From Polaribacter sp. (GTDB lineage: Bacteria > Bacteroidota > Bacteroidia > Flavobacteriales > Flavobacteriaceae): 56,620 nt of DNA. Both the position numbers and the translations under genes were made by a program. This document shows positions 17,745-26,746 of the stretch, in pieces. Under the pieces are notes generated by a model that worked only from the letters and a program-made list of their open reading frames with translations, had not been told where the DNA came from and did not search any database. The stretch lies in NCBI GenBank assembly GCA_023254055.1, contig JALQYN010000055.1, forward strand, positions 1 to 56,620, read 5' to 3'. How positions within the stretch are numbered: the stretch's first letter is position 1; each line of letters begins with the position of its first letter.

Positions 17745-18885
17745 ACTTTACATACTCTACAATTTCTAAACCATAACCAATCATACCTACACGTTTCTCT
17801 TGTGTGGTATTAGAAACCAATCTAATTTTATGAATGTTTAAGTCGTGTAAGATTTGAGCACCAATTCCAAAATCTTTGCTGTCCATTTTTATTTGTGGCG
17901 CTTTCATTTCACCTCTAGATTGCGATTCTTTTAAAATATCTAAACGATGTAATAAGTTTTGAGACTGATTTTGTTGATTGATAAATAAAATAGCTCCTTT
18001 ACCAGCATCGTTGATGGTTTTAAACATCATGTCTAATTTTTTATCAGCATTGTTGGTTAAGGTTCCTAAAATATCGTTGTTGACTAGGGTAGAATTTACT
18101 CTTGTAATAACGGGTTCATTTTCTTTCCAAGAACCTTTGGTTAACGCCAAATGTACCTGACCATTATTTGTTTGTTGATAGGCTCTTAATCTAAAGGTGC
18201 CAAAACGAGTTTCAATATCAAAATCTTCTTTCTTTTCAATCAAAGAATCATGTTCCATTCTATAGGCAACCAAATCTTCTATGGAAACAATTTTTAAATC
18301 GAACTTTTTTGCAACTTTCATCAGCTGAGGTAAACGCGCCATTGTTCCGTCTTCATTCATGATTTCTACAATAACTCCCGCTGGTTCAGAACCCGCTAAG
18401 CGTGCAAAATCTATGGCAGCTTCTGTATGGCCTGTTCTACGCAAAACACCACCTTCTTTTGCTTTTAAGGGAAAAATATGTCCCGGTCTTGCTAAATCAA
18501 AAGGTTTTGTTTTTGGATTGATAATGGCTTTGATAGTTAATGCCCTGTCTTTTGCAGAAATCCCTGTAGTTACACCTTTACCTTTTAAATCAACAGAAAC
18601 AGTAAAAGCAGTTTCCATCGGATCGGTATTGTTGTTTACCATCATGCCTAACTGCAATTCTTTACTACGTTCTTCTGTAATAGGCACACAAATTAAACCA
18701 CGGCCATGCATTGCCATAAAATTTATCATTTCTGGAGTTACTTTTTCTGCAGCTGCAACAAAATCTCCTTCATTTTCTCTGTCTTCATCATCCACAACAA
18801 TAATTACTTTTCCGTTGCGAACATCTTCAATAGCTTCTGCAATTGAATTCAGTTGTATGTTGTTTTTTGTTTTAGTATGCTCCAT
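17740..18885 (-). CDS. ribB: 3,4-dihydroxy-2-butanone-4-phosphate synthase with degenerate GTP cyclohydrolase II domain
   Basis: This 381-residue protein is built like RibBA. The N-terminal half (about 10-215) is an intact DHBP synthase that makes the four-carbon riboflavin precursor from ribulose-5-phosphate. It carries DDEDRENEGDF, HGRGLICVPITEER and RTGHTEAAID. The C-terminal half (about 220-381) has the GTP cyclohydrolase II fold, including DFGIGAQILHDL. The zinc-binding cysteine segment is replaced by RVNSTLVNNDILGTLTNNADK, with no cysteines, so this half is probably not a GTP cyclohydrolase. The organism should have a separate RibA. It is the last gene of the dgkA-ftsK-lolA-lptF/G-ribB series, directly abutting the permease gene. 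Confidence 0.93.
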   Translation of the reverse strand: MEHTKTKNNIQLNSIAEAIEDVRNGKVIIVVDDEDRENEGDFVAAAEKVTPEMINFMAMHGRGLICVPITEERSKELQLGMMVNNNTDPMETAFTVSVDLKGKGVTTGISAKDRALTIKAIINPKTKPFDLARPGHIFPLKAKEGGVLRRTGHTEAAIDFARLAGSEPAGVIVEIMNEDGTMARLPQLMKVAKKFDLKIVSIEDLVAYRMEHDSLIEKKEDFDIETRFGTFRLRAYQQTNNGQVHLALTKGSWKENEPVITRVNSTLVNNDILGTLTNNADKKLDMMFKTINDAGKGAILFINQQNQSQNLLHRLDILKESQSRGEMKAPQIKMDSKDFGIGAQILHDLNIHKIRLVSNTTQEKRVGMIGYGLEIVEYVKY

Positions 18886-20315
18886 TATATCTGATTGTCT
18901 TTTTTAGACATTATTTTTTTGAAAAAAGTTGTAATTGGCTGCAAAAATACATCAATATTAAACAATCCCATATCTTTTGTTGCTCTTCTTGTTAATAAAA
19001 AGGCTATAGGCACCATTAATATTGCAGACACCCAAGATCCTAAAAATGCAGTGACCGAACTTTCTTCTGCTAAGTTTCTTCCAAAAGTATTGGTGAAAAA
19101 GTAGAGTACATAAATTGATATTGCTAAAATCATTGGTAAACCAAATCCTCCTTTTCTGATGATGGACCCTAAAGGAGCGCCAATGAAAAAAAGAATTAAA
19201 CACGATAATGAAAAAGCAATTCTATTGTAATACTCTGTTTCATAAACATTTAAGACTTTTCTTTTGAATTTAAAAGTTGCTTTTTTATTTTGAATTATAT
19301 CTAAAGCGGTTTTGTTTTTTGAAATAGAAGAATTGACTAAACGTAATTGTGTTCTTTCATCAAAATTGTTTAGAACTTCTGGCTGTAATTTTGAAACGAT
19401 TGAATCATTTTTAGCTGAAACTAATTTTTTAGCATCTGCATTTATATAAAAGCTTTTCGCTCTTCCTTTTACATATTCTCTAAAGTCATCATTGTAATAA
19501 GGAATGGTATCTCTTAACTTACCTAAAGTTTTCATGCTATGAAGCCCTTTAAGGTTTTCTTCTTCTAATAAAGCATCATCTGGCATGGTAATAATAATTG
19601 AATATTCTTTAAAACTAGCAGTAGATGCTGGCATGTTTTTTTCAGTCTTTACACTTAAATATTCTTCAAATAGTTGACCATTGTATAAAACCAATGTCAT
19701 GTATTTGCTACCTTCTTTATTAATAATTCTCCCTTTTTCTGCCGTTATAATCTTTTTATTCCATTTTTTTTCAGACAAATCATAAATCATGACATTCTTT
19801 AACAAGTCATCATTTTCTCCATATTTCTCATCAAACTTAATTTGATACCCAGGTATGTCTGTATTAAATCCACCCGGAATTAAAGACATTGCAGGTTTTT
19901 GCTTTTTAATATTTAGGTATAAATTTTTTTGTTTAAACATTGCATACGGATATATGTTGTTTAAAAACAAAAAATTAACAAAGCTTAAAACAATGGTTAA
20001 GAGTATTAAAGGTCTTATTAGGCGCTGCAAAGAAACTCCAGCAGATTTAGATGCTGCAAACTCATAGTTTTCAGAGAAGTTACCCATGGCCATTATTGAA
20101 GAAAGTAATACGCCAATTGGCAAGGCTTGTGGGGTTACAATAAGTGCAGTATAAAAGAGAAATTTTAAGATAAAAAGAAGATCAATTCCTTTACCGGCAA
20201 TGTCTTCGAAAGCTAGCCATAAGGTTTGCATAACCAAAACAAACAATACAATTAAAAAAGTAGCAACAAAGGGCTTTAGAAAACTTTTTAATATGTATTT
20301 GTCTAGTATTCTCAT
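18885..20315 (-). CDS. LptF/LptG family LPS export permease
   Basis: This 476-residue inner-membrane protein has the YjgP/YjgQ layout. N-terminal helices (MRILDKYILKSFLKPFVATF and two more to about residue 110) are followed by a large periplasmic beta-jellyroll region (about 120-330). The last three helices lie at about 350-460. It should form the LptB2FG transporter that extracts LPS from the inner membrane. In Bacteroidetes, assignment to F or G cannot be made from one gene. Its start codon region meets lolA 23 bases away, and its stop overlaps the ribB start by one base. Confidence 0.93.
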   Translation of the reverse strand: MRILDKYILKSFLKPFVATFLIVLFVLVMQTLWLAFEDIAGKGIDLLFILKFLFYTALIVTPQALPIGVLLSSIMAMGNFSENYEFAASKSAGVSLQRLIRPLILLTIVLSFVNFLFLNNIYPYAMFKQKNLYLNIKKQKPAMSLIPGGFNTDIPGYQIKFDEKYGENDDLLKNVMIYDLSEKKWNKKIITAEKGRIINKEGSKYMTLVLYNGQLFEEYLSVKTEKNMPASTASFKEYSIIITMPDDALLEEENLKGLHSMKTLGKLRDTIPYYNDDFREYVKGRAKSFYINADAKKLVSAKNDSIVSKLQPEVLNNFDERTQLRLVNSSISKNKTALDIIQNKKATFKFKRKVLNVYETEYYNRIAFSLSCLILFFIGAPLGSIIRKGGFGLPMILAISIYVLYFFTNTFGRNLAEESSVTAFLGSWVSAILMVPIAFLLTRRATKDMGLFNIDVFLQPITTFFKKIMSKKDNQI

Positions 20316-20338
20316 AAAAAGCTTACTGTAAAAAAGTA

Positions 20339-20998
20339 TTAATCAATACTATAGTTCTTTTTTAAATAGCTTTTTCTATTAAAAACAAAAGTGTTTTTTT
20401 GTAATTTTTGATTGCTTTTTAAAGAAGTGATTGTAAATGTGGTTTTAGAAGAATTTGCTCCAGTTTGAATTAACTTGTAAATATGTTTTGTTTCTAACTC
20501 AATACCTAACTCAACCTTTACAATATCAGAATCACTATCAATCGGGGTTAGTTCTACAAACTGAATTTTTTTCCCTTGTATCGTTTCTGTTTTACCTAAT
20601 TTAAAGGTATAACCTTCTTTGTAAAAAGTTAATAATTTAGAAGGATAGATAAATCCATCATCAGTATCAAAATCACCATCATTGATTGCAATTTCTTTTT
20701 CATCATGATTTATGACATACAATTTTTTCCCATCAAAAATAAAGCTGTTTCCAATATAATCTAAGTTGTATTTTTCGCCTTCCAAAATAATGTTTCCTTT
20801 CATTGGAGGTTCATCACCTTCTTCAATTCCGGCATCAACATTAGTCAAACTTGAGGTAAATGCAATTTCCATATTTGTATATGAAGTCATTTTTGTAGAA
20901 ACCTCATTTAGTAAATTTTCGGCTGTTTTGTCTTGGGCAAAACCTTGTATTGAAACCCCTATAAAGAAGAGTAAGAAATATGATGTTATTTTTTTCAT
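20339..20998 (-). CDS. lolA: LolA-like outer-membrane lipoprotein carrier
   Basis: This 219-residue periplasmic protein has a signal peptide ending IGVSIQGFAQDK. The LolA-type half-barrel follows: DKTAENLLNEVSTKMTSYTNM, then the alternating strands of the lipid-binding cavity. It should carry mature lipoproteins from the inner membrane to the outer membrane. It lies 11 bases downstream of the ftsK stop and upstream of the LPS permease on the same strand, in a cell-envelope operon. Confidence 0.88.
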   Translation of the reverse strand: MKKITSYFLLFFIGVSIQGFAQDKTAENLLNEVSTKMTSYTNMEIAFTSSLTNVDAGIEEGDEPPMKGNIILEGEKYNLDYIGNSFIFDGKKLYVINHDEKEIAINDGDFDTDDGFIYPSKLLTFYKEGYTFKLGKTETIQGKKIQFVELTPIDSDSDIVKVELGIELETKHIYKLIQTGANSSKTTFTITSLKSNQKLQKNTFVFNRKSYLKKNYSID

Positions 20999-21009
20999 TG
21001 AATTGAATC

Positions 21010-23442
21010 CTAATTTTGTTCGTTTTCTAGTAATTGATCTAATGCAACTAAATCTGAAACTAAAACCTGTCTAGCTTTACTTCCTTCAAATCCACCTACA
21101 ATTCCTGCAGCTTCTAGTTGATCAATTAATCTTCCTGCTCTGTTATATCCTAATTTTAATTTTCGCTGTAATAAAGAAGCTGATCCTTGTTGTGCCGTAA
21201 CAATTATTTCTGCAGCTTCTCTAAATAATTTATCTCTATCTTCTATGTCAATATCAAGATTTGTGCCAGCTTCCTCACCAACATATTCAGGTAATAAATG
21301 GGCCTCTGGATACGCTCTTTGCGAACCAATAAAGTCTGTAATTTTTTCAACTTCTGGGGTGTCAACAAAAGCACATTGAATTCTATCAATATCATTACCA
21401 GCTGTATATAATAAATCTCCTCGGCCAATTAATTGATCTGCACCACCAGCATCTAAAATGGTTCTTGAATCAATTTTAGAGGTTACTCTAAATGCAATTC
21501 TTGCAGGGAAATTTGCTTTGATAATTCCAGTAATTACATTTACAGACGGACGTTGAGTCGCAACAATTAAATGAATTCCGATGGCACGTGCTAATTGTGC
21601 CAAACGCGCAATTGGAGTTTCTACTTCTTTACCGGCAGTCATAATTAAATCGGCAAATTCATCAATTACTAATACAATGTATGGCAAAAATTGATGCCCT
21701 TCATTTGGATTTAACTTACGTGCTTTGAATTTTACATTGTATTCTTTGATGTTACGAACCATGGCAGTTTTCAATAAGTCGTAGCGATTATCCATTTCTA
21801 TACACAAAGAATTTAGTGTATTAATTACTTTGGTTGTGTCTGTAATTATTGCTTCTTCACTATCTGGTAATTTTGCTAAATAATGGCGCTCAATTTTATT
21901 AAATAATGTCAGCTCTACTTTCTTTGGATCTACCAAAACAAACTTAACTTCTGCGGGATGTTTTTTGTATAATAAGGATGTTAATACAGCATTTAATCCA
22001 ACAGATTTACCTTGACCTGTAGCACCAGCCATTAATAAGTGTGGCATTTTTGCTAAATCAACCACAAAAGTTTCGTTAGAAATGGTTTTCCCTAAAGCAA
22101 TAGGAAGTTCCATCGGAGATTCTTGAAACTTCTTGGAAGAAATTACAGAATGCATCGAAACAATGGTTGCTTTTTTATTCGGCACCTCAATTCCGATAGT
22201 TCCTTTCCCAGGAATAGGAGCGATGATACGAATACCTAATGCCGATAATGATAATGCAATATCGTCTTCTAAGTTTTTAATTTTTGAAATCCGAACACCA
22301 GCATCAGGAACAATTTCATACAAAGTAATTGTTGGTCCAACGGTTGCTTTAATTTTTGCAATTCCGATTTTATAGTTTTTAAGCGTTTCTAGAATTTTAT
22401 TCTTATTGGCTTCTAACTCATCTGGATCTATAGAAATGCTTTCATTGTATTGTTTTAATAAATTAAAGGTTGGAAATTTATAGTTTCCTAACTCTAAAGT
22501 AGGGTCAAATTCTCCAAAATCTTTTACTAGTTTTTCAGATAAATTTTCTGTAGAATGTTCTTCTTCTTCTGTTTTTTCAATATCTATTTGAACTTCTTTT
22601 TCATGAGTTTCTTCAGCGTCTGTTGTTTCATTTTTTAAAACAACATCAAGCAAACTCTCATCTTTATCTTCTTTATTATTGGCAGTTTTTACATCAGAAA
22701 AATTGCTAATGGTAGGTTGTAAATTTGTTACAGACTTTTCAAATTCTGATTTTTTTTCTGTTGAGTTTTCTAATATAAACTCGTTTTCAATAACGGGTTC
22801 CTCAATAGGCTCCTCAAAATGCTCCTCTTCAGAAATGTCTTTTTTCTTCGTTCTAAATTTAGATAAAATACTTTCTGGTGTTACTTTAAAACGGATAATA
22901 ATGTAGGTTAAAAACAGAAAGCTCAGCACCAGTGTTAATCCTGTTTTTCCTAAAAAAGTTTGTAAGTATTCGTTAATTTCTAAACCGATAACTCCGGCTA
23001 ATACAACAAATTTATCTGGCACAAAGCCTAAGGTTATCGAAAACCAAAGCATTACCAATAAGCCCCAGTTCCATGTTTTTATTACTCTTCTAAAAGGCAT
23101 TTTAGAAAGCCAAAATAAACCACTGATAAAAAGTAATACAGGAATAATAAATGCAGCAACACCAAATCCTTCATAAATAAAAAAGTTACTTAAAATTGCC
23201 CCAACTTTTCCTAGAAGATTTTTTGTTTCAACAGCTCTATCAGTAAATTGAGTTAATGTACTTTGGTCTGCTTGCCAAGAAAAAAAGAATGAAAAAAATG
23301 CAATGATTAAAAAAATAGAAAACAATGTTAAAAACAAACCAAAAACAGTATGTGTTTGCCTATTGTTAAAAAACGCTTTTGTTTTTTGAAACTTAGGTTT
23401 TTTCTCTGTTTTTTGCTTTGTCGTTTTTGCTTTTTTAGCCAT
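21010..23442 (-). CDS. ftsK: DNA translocase FtsK
   Basis: This 810-residue septal DNA pump clears and aligns chromosome termini during division. Four transmembrane helices lie in the first approximately 190 residues, followed by a short Glu/Thr-rich linker (about 200-310). The alpha/beta motor then follows, with Walker A GATGQGKSVG (about 472-481), Walker B region LVIDEFADL and the arginine-rich LARAIGIHLIVATQRPS. The C-terminal gamma winged helix (about 735-800, with KLKLGYNRAGRLIDQLEAAGI) reads polarity sequences. It is shorter than the E. coli protein because of the short linker, which is normal in Flavobacteriaceae. Confidence 0.97.
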   Translation of the reverse strand: MAKKAKTTKQKTEKKPKFQKTKAFFNNRQTHTVFGLFLTLFSIFLIIAFFSFFFSWQADQSTLTQFTDRAVETKNLLGKVGAILSNFFIYEGFGVAAFIIPVLLFISGLFWLSKMPFRRVIKTWNWGLLVMLWFSITLGFVPDKFVVLAGVIGLEINEYLQTFLGKTGLTLVLSFLFLTYIIIRFKVTPESILSKFRTKKKDISEEEHFEEPIEEPVIENEFILENSTEKKSEFEKSVTNLQPTISNFSDVKTANNKEDKDESLLDVVLKNETTDAEETHEKEVQIDIEKTEEEEHSTENLSEKLVKDFGEFDPTLELGNYKFPTFNLLKQYNESISIDPDELEANKNKILETLKNYKIGIAKIKATVGPTITLYEIVPDAGVRISKIKNLEDDIALSLSALGIRIIAPIPGKGTIGIEVPNKKATIVSMHSVISSKKFQESPMELPIALGKTISNETFVVDLAKMPHLLMAGATGQGKSVGLNAVLTSLLYKKHPAEVKFVLVDPKKVELTLFNKIERHYLAKLPDSEEAIITDTTKVINTLNSLCIEMDNRYDLLKTAMVRNIKEYNVKFKARKLNPNEGHQFLPYIVLVIDEFADLIMTAGKEVETPIARLAQLARAIGIHLIVATQRPSVNVITGIIKANFPARIAFRVTSKIDSRTILDAGGADQLIGRGDLLYTAGNDIDRIQCAFVDTPEVEKITDFIGSQRAYPEAHLLPEYVGEEAGTNLDIDIEDRDKLFREAAEIIVTAQQGSASLLQRKLKLGYNRAGRLIDQLEAAGIVGGFEGSKARQVLVSDLVALDQLLENEQN

Positions 23443-23484
23443 TAATTAGATGTAGATTGTAAAAATGTAAATATAAGTATTTGC

Positions 23485-23865
23485 TTAGAATAACTCTAAG
23501 ATTTTAGGAACGTATATAATTCCGGCAACAATTATTGCGAATATAGCAGCAAAACTTGGAGCTCCAGCAGCAATATCTTTAATAAAACCTATCTTTTCAT
23601 GATATTCTGGATGCACAAAATCTGCCATTTTTTCTACCGCTGTATTACAAGCTTCAGCAACTAAAACAAGTGCAATAACAATTAATTGAAACATCCATTC
23701 TGTTGCAGAAATATCAAAATAAATTCCAACAGCTAGTGATATGATTCCAAAACAAAATTGTGTTTTGATACTGTCTTCAGTTATTAAAAGTAACCACATC
23801 CCTTTTAATGCATACTTTATACTTCTAAGTCTTCCTTTTAAAAAACCATCATTTGGATTTTTCAT
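23485..23865 (-). CDS. dgkA: Diacylglycerol kinase family protein
   Basis: This 126-residue integral membrane kinase has three helices and the family signature EACNTAVEKMADFVHPEYHEKIG followed by KDIAAGAP. The latter matches the ENTAIE...D..KD.AAGAV active-site pattern. It phosphorylates diacylglycerol or undecaprenol; the two cannot be told apart here. It heads the minus-strand envelope cluster leading into ftsK, 42 bases downstream. A TACTTTTG promoter element lies 50 bases upstream of its start. Confidence 0.92.
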   Translation of the reverse strand: MKNPNDGFLKGRLRSIKYALKGMWLLLITEDSIKTQFCFGIISLAVGIYFDISATEWMFQLIVIALVLVAEACNTAVEKMADFVHPEYHEKIGFIKDIAAGAPSFAAIFAIIVAGIIYVPKILELF

Positions 23866-23915
23866 TTAAAAATAATTCTTAATTAATGTTTAACTCTAAT
23901 AAAATTGTTGAAGCT

Positions 23916-23923
23916 CAAAAGTA
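23916..23923 (-). promoter_or_regulatory. TAnnTTTG promoter element for dgkA
   Basis: CAAAAGTA on the plus strand reads TACTTTTG on the coding strand, a perfect match to the Bacteroidetes -7 consensus, 50 bases before the dgkA start. I see no clear TTG -33 element. Confidence 0.45.
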
Positions 23924-23994
23924 CTGCTTTTTAATGAAATATTTATGTTGGGATTTTGTTAATATGATAGACGATAAACTTCAATTATTATGAA

Positions 23995-24002
23995 TACCTT
24001 TG
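23995..24002 (+). promoter_or_regulatory. TAnnTTTG promoter element for the MATE gene
   Basis: TACCTTTG matches the Bacteroidetes -7 consensus exactly. It lies 27 bases before the TTG start at 24030, giving a leader of about 20 bases. Confidence 0.5.
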
Positions 24003-24029
24003 TCCTGTTAAAATCAACGATCAACTTTC

Positions 24030-25406
24030 TTGAATATTTCTTTATACACTTCAGAATTTAAGTACAATTGGAAACTTGCTGCCCCTGTAATGCTCGGGAT
24101 GTTAGGACATACCTTTGTAAGTTTTGTAGATAATATAATGGTTGGTCAATTAGGGACAGCAGAATTAGCAGCCGTTTCTTTAGGAAACAGTTTTATGTTT
24201 ATTGCCATGTCTCTAGGAATTGGTTTCTCTACTGCAATAACCCCATTAATTGCAGAAGCAGATTCGGCAAATAATTTTAAACAAGCCAAATCTACTTTCA
24301 AACATGGATTGTTTTTGTGTACAGTTTTAGGGGTTGCATTGTTCTTGTTGGTGTTTTTTGCCAAACCATTAATGTATTTAATGGAGCAACCCACCGAGGT
24401 TGTAGAATTGGCAATTCCGTATTTAAACCTAGTTGCTTTTTCATTAATTCCCTTAGTAGTTTTTCAGGCATTAAAACAATTTAGTGACGGAATGTCTATG
24501 ACCAAATATCCAATGTATGCTACTTTGATTGCTAATATTGTAAATGTGGTTTTAAACTATGTATTGATTTTTGGAAAATTTGGTTTTCCAGAAATGGGAA
24601 TGGTAGGGGCCGCATACGGTACTTTACTTTCTCGTTTTGTGATGGTAGCTTACTTATGGAGGTTATTAGCAATCAAAGAACGCTCTAAACGTTTGGTAAC
24701 AAACATTAAGTTTTTTGTATTGGATACCTTGATGATTCGAAAATTGATCAGTTTAGGAGCTCCAAGTGCAATGCAAATGTTTTTTGAAGTTGCTATTTTT
24801 ACAGCGGCAATTTGGTTGAGTGGTTTGTTGGGAAAAAATCCGCAAGCAGCAAATCAAATAGCATTGAATTTATCTTCTATGACGTTTATGGTTGCTATGG
24901 GGCTAAGTGTTGCTTCTATGGTGAGAGTTGGAAATCAAAAAGGATTACACAATTATAAAGAATTAAGAAGAATTGCCTTTTCAATCTTTTTTATGGCAAT
25001 TTTACTGGCAATTTTCTTTGGTACAATCTTCTTTTTATTCCACAAACAATTGCCTAAAATCTATGTAGATTATAACGATGTGCAAAACCTTACTGATAAT
25101 ATGGAAGTGGTTTCCATTGCAGCTCAATTATTAATAGCTGCAGCCATTTTTCAGATTTCTGATAGTATTCAGGTTGTGGTTCTAGGTGCATTACGTGGAC
25201 TGCAAGATGTTAAAATTCCAACAATCATTACTTTTATTTCATATTGGTTGATTGGTTTCCCAGTCAGTTATTATTTTGGAAAAGAAGAACAATTGGGTAG
25301 TTTCGGAATTTGGCTTGGCTTGTTAGCTGGATTGTCAACAGCTGCCATTTTATTATATATTCGTTTTAATTATTTAACTTTAAAACTCATTAGAGAAAAA
25401 GCATAA
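24030..25406 (+). CDS. MATE family efflux transporter
   Basis: This 458-residue, 12-helix sodium- or proton-coupled multidrug/toxin exporter is of the NorM/MatE type. I accept the TTG start at 24030 because the resulting N-terminus (NISLYTSEFKYNWKLAAPVMLGMLGHTF) is the family's normal beginning. An internal ATG would cut the first helix. Both six-helix halves are complete (GFSTAITPLIAEA in the first, GALRGLQDVKIPTIITFISYW in the second). The substrate is unknown. A 74-residue gene follows 3 bases after the stop and is probably translationally coupled. Confidence 0.94.
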   Translation: MNISLYTSEFKYNWKLAAPVMLGMLGHTFVSFVDNIMVGQLGTAELAAVSLGNSFMFIAMSLGIGFSTAITPLIAEADSANNFKQAKSTFKHGLFLCTVLGVALFLLVFFAKPLMYLMEQPTEVVELAIPYLNLVAFSLIPLVVFQALKQFSDGMSMTKYPMYATLIANIVNVVLNYVLIFGKFGFPEMGMVGAAYGTLLSRFVMVAYLWRLLAIKERSKRLVTNIKFFVLDTLMIRKLISLGAPSAMQMFFEVAIFTAAIWLSGLLGKNPQAANQIALNLSSMTFMVAMGLSVASMVRVGNQKGLHNYKELRRIAFSIFFMAILLAIFFGTIFFLFHKQLPKIYVDYNDVQNLTDNMEVVSIAAQLLIAAAIFQISDSIQVVVLGALRGLQDVKIPTIITFISYWLIGFPVSYYFGKEEQLGSFGIWLGLLAGLSTAAILLYIRFNYLTLKLIREKA

Positions 25407-25409
25407 ACT

Positions 25410-25634
25410 ATGGAATTACCTAAATTTTTATTGGCAGACAACAGTAATTTTCCGGATGATATTTTTGTCTTACACACAGAGTACCCACGTTTTTTAATCA
25501 ACTTAAAAGATGATGAAATAGAATGGTTCGAAGATTTATCTGGAGAAAATGAAGAAGATATTGCTACAGAATTGGCAGATTTAATGGATAAAGCTGGCGA
25601 GTTTTATGATACAGAAATGAAGCAGTTTGAGTGA
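25410..25634 (+). CDS. Small acidic conserved-looking protein
   Basis: This is a 74-residue acidic protein (many Asp/Glu) with no signal peptide or membrane segment. It contains FPDDIFVLHTEYPRFLINLKD and a C-terminal helix (ATELADLMDKAGEFYDTEMK). The ATG follows the MATE stop by 3 bases, so the pair is almost surely co-translated. I do not recognise the family; the size and composition suggest a small cytosolic binding or adaptor protein. Confidence 0.75.
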   Translation: MELPKFLLADNSNFPDDIFVLHTEYPRFLINLKDDEIEWFEDLSGENEEDIATELADLMDKAGEFYDTEMKQFE

Positions 25635-25671
25635 TTAGTAAGTTTTAAAATTTTACAATCCACACTATACT

Positions 25672-26118
25672 TTAAGCCATTACAGCTGCTTTCTTAGATT
25701 TTCTATAGGTAAAAGAATTGAAAATATTTCTTTTCCCGAAGTTGTTGATTGATTTTGCGTTTATAAATTTTCCGAATAAAATCTTATTAACACCAAAATA
25801 CTCATAGGTATTGCCATCTGTAAAAGTAACTTCCAATAACATGCTTTTATGATACCAATCTGCAACTTGAAATTCTGTAATTGTTGTTGTATAATCTGCT
25901 AAGTTAGCAGCCTTTGTTTCTGGCGCAATACTTACTAAAAAATGATAACCATCAATAATTTTAGTACTCTCAATTTCTGCAATTTCTTTTTTGCTTTCGT
26001 CTTGAAACTTATCTGGATGCCATTGTTTTACTAAACCTCTATAAGTAGATTTTAGTTCTTTTAAATCTATAGCGCCTTCTACATTAAAAAGCTTTTTGTA
26101 TTGATTGATACGTTTCAT
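25672..26118 (-). CDS. J-domain protein with C-terminal KTSC domain
   Basis: In this 148-residue protein the first approximately 60 residues form a DnaJ-type J domain (YKKLFNVEG...LKSTYRGLVKQWHPDKF) with the HPD motif that stimulates Hsp70 ATPase. Residues about 85-140 match a KTSC domain (WYHKSMLLEVTFTDGNTYEYFGV...FGKFINAKSINNFGKRNI). It has no Gly/Phe or zinc-finger region, so it is not a general DnaJ. It is probably a specialised co-chaperone or nucleic-acid-linked adaptor, since KTSC is named after a lysyl-tRNA-synthetase-related context. It is convergent with the MATE operon and has its own promoter. Confidence 0.82.
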   Translation of the reverse strand: MKRINQYKKLFNVEGAIDLKELKSTYRGLVKQWHPDKFQDESKKEIAEIESTKIIDGYHFLVSIAPETKAANLADYTTTITEFQVADWYHKSMLLEVTFTDGNTYEYFGVNKILFGKFINAKSINNFGKRNIFNSFTYRKSKKAAVMA

Positions 26119-26142
26119 TTACTGGTTTTTCAAATTCGAGTG

Positions 26143-26175
26143 CAAACCTATTCATATTATTTGTAATAGAACCAA
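26143..26175 (-). promoter_or_regulatory. Promoter of the J/KTSC gene
   Basis: CAAACCTA (26143-26150) reads TAGGTTTG on the coding strand, a perfect -7 element. CAA at 26173-26175 reads TTG, a -33 element, with a 22-base spacer. The start codon is 25 bases downstream of the -7 element. This is the most complete Bacteroidetes-type promoter I see in the window. Confidence 0.6.
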
Positions 26176-26382
26176 ATTACATCACTTTTTTATCAGTGTT
26201 TTTTTGGTGTGTAAAATATTGATTTTTAAGGATGTGTTTATTTTTTTTGATTGATAGAGATTGTACTGTTTCTAGCATTATAACAAAGCAAATCAGTAAA
26301 CTAAATTGTATTTTGATAAAAATAATGTGTATTAGCAAAGTTGTTTTGAATAAAAATTAACCTGAAACAAGAATATTTAATC

Positions 26383-26742
26383 ATGAAAATACTAAAAATC
26401 ATTTTAATTTTTACTGGGATATTTTTTTACTCTAATACAGAAAGTGATACTAAAGTATATATAACCAAAAAAGCTGAAAAAGGAGCTAGGTATCATAAAA
26501 AAGAATGTAAGTTACTGCCAAAATCGTACACAAAAATAACTGTAAAAAAGGCTAAAGAGAAAGGATATTTAGAATGTAAAGTCTGTATTCCTAAAAAACC
26601 TACATTTGATAAAGTCAAAAACAAAAATTCAACTGCTACAAATACTACCGCGATAAAATCTTGTAAAGCAATTAAGAGAAATGGAAAAGTTTGTAGAAAA
26701 AAGACAAGAAATCCTTCTGGGATTTGTAATGCTTGCTCATAG
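26383..26742 (+). CDS. Small exported protein with two Cys-rich mini-domains
   Basis: This 119-residue protein has a short hydrophobic N-terminus (about 1-20) that is probably a signal peptide. Residues about 28-70 contain VYITKKAEKGARYHKKEC, then LLPKSYTKITVKKAKEKGY and CKVC. This is the small H/C motif often appended to secreted nucleases and ComEC-like proteins. The last approximately 26 residues (CKAIKRNGKVCRKKTRNPSGICNAC) match the DUF5763-type C..C...C..C/H knuckle. Both could bind a metal. The protein is very basic, so DNA or polyanion binding is a reasonable but unproven guess. It is convergent with mutS2, whose stop is 4 bases away. Confidence 0.7.
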   Translation: MKILKIILIFTGIFFYSNTESDTKVYITKKAEKGARYHKKECKLLPKSYTKITVKKAKEKGYLECKVCIPKKPTFDKVKNKNSTATNTTAIKSCKAIKRNGKVCRKKTRNPSGICNACS

Positions 26743-26746
26743 TTTA

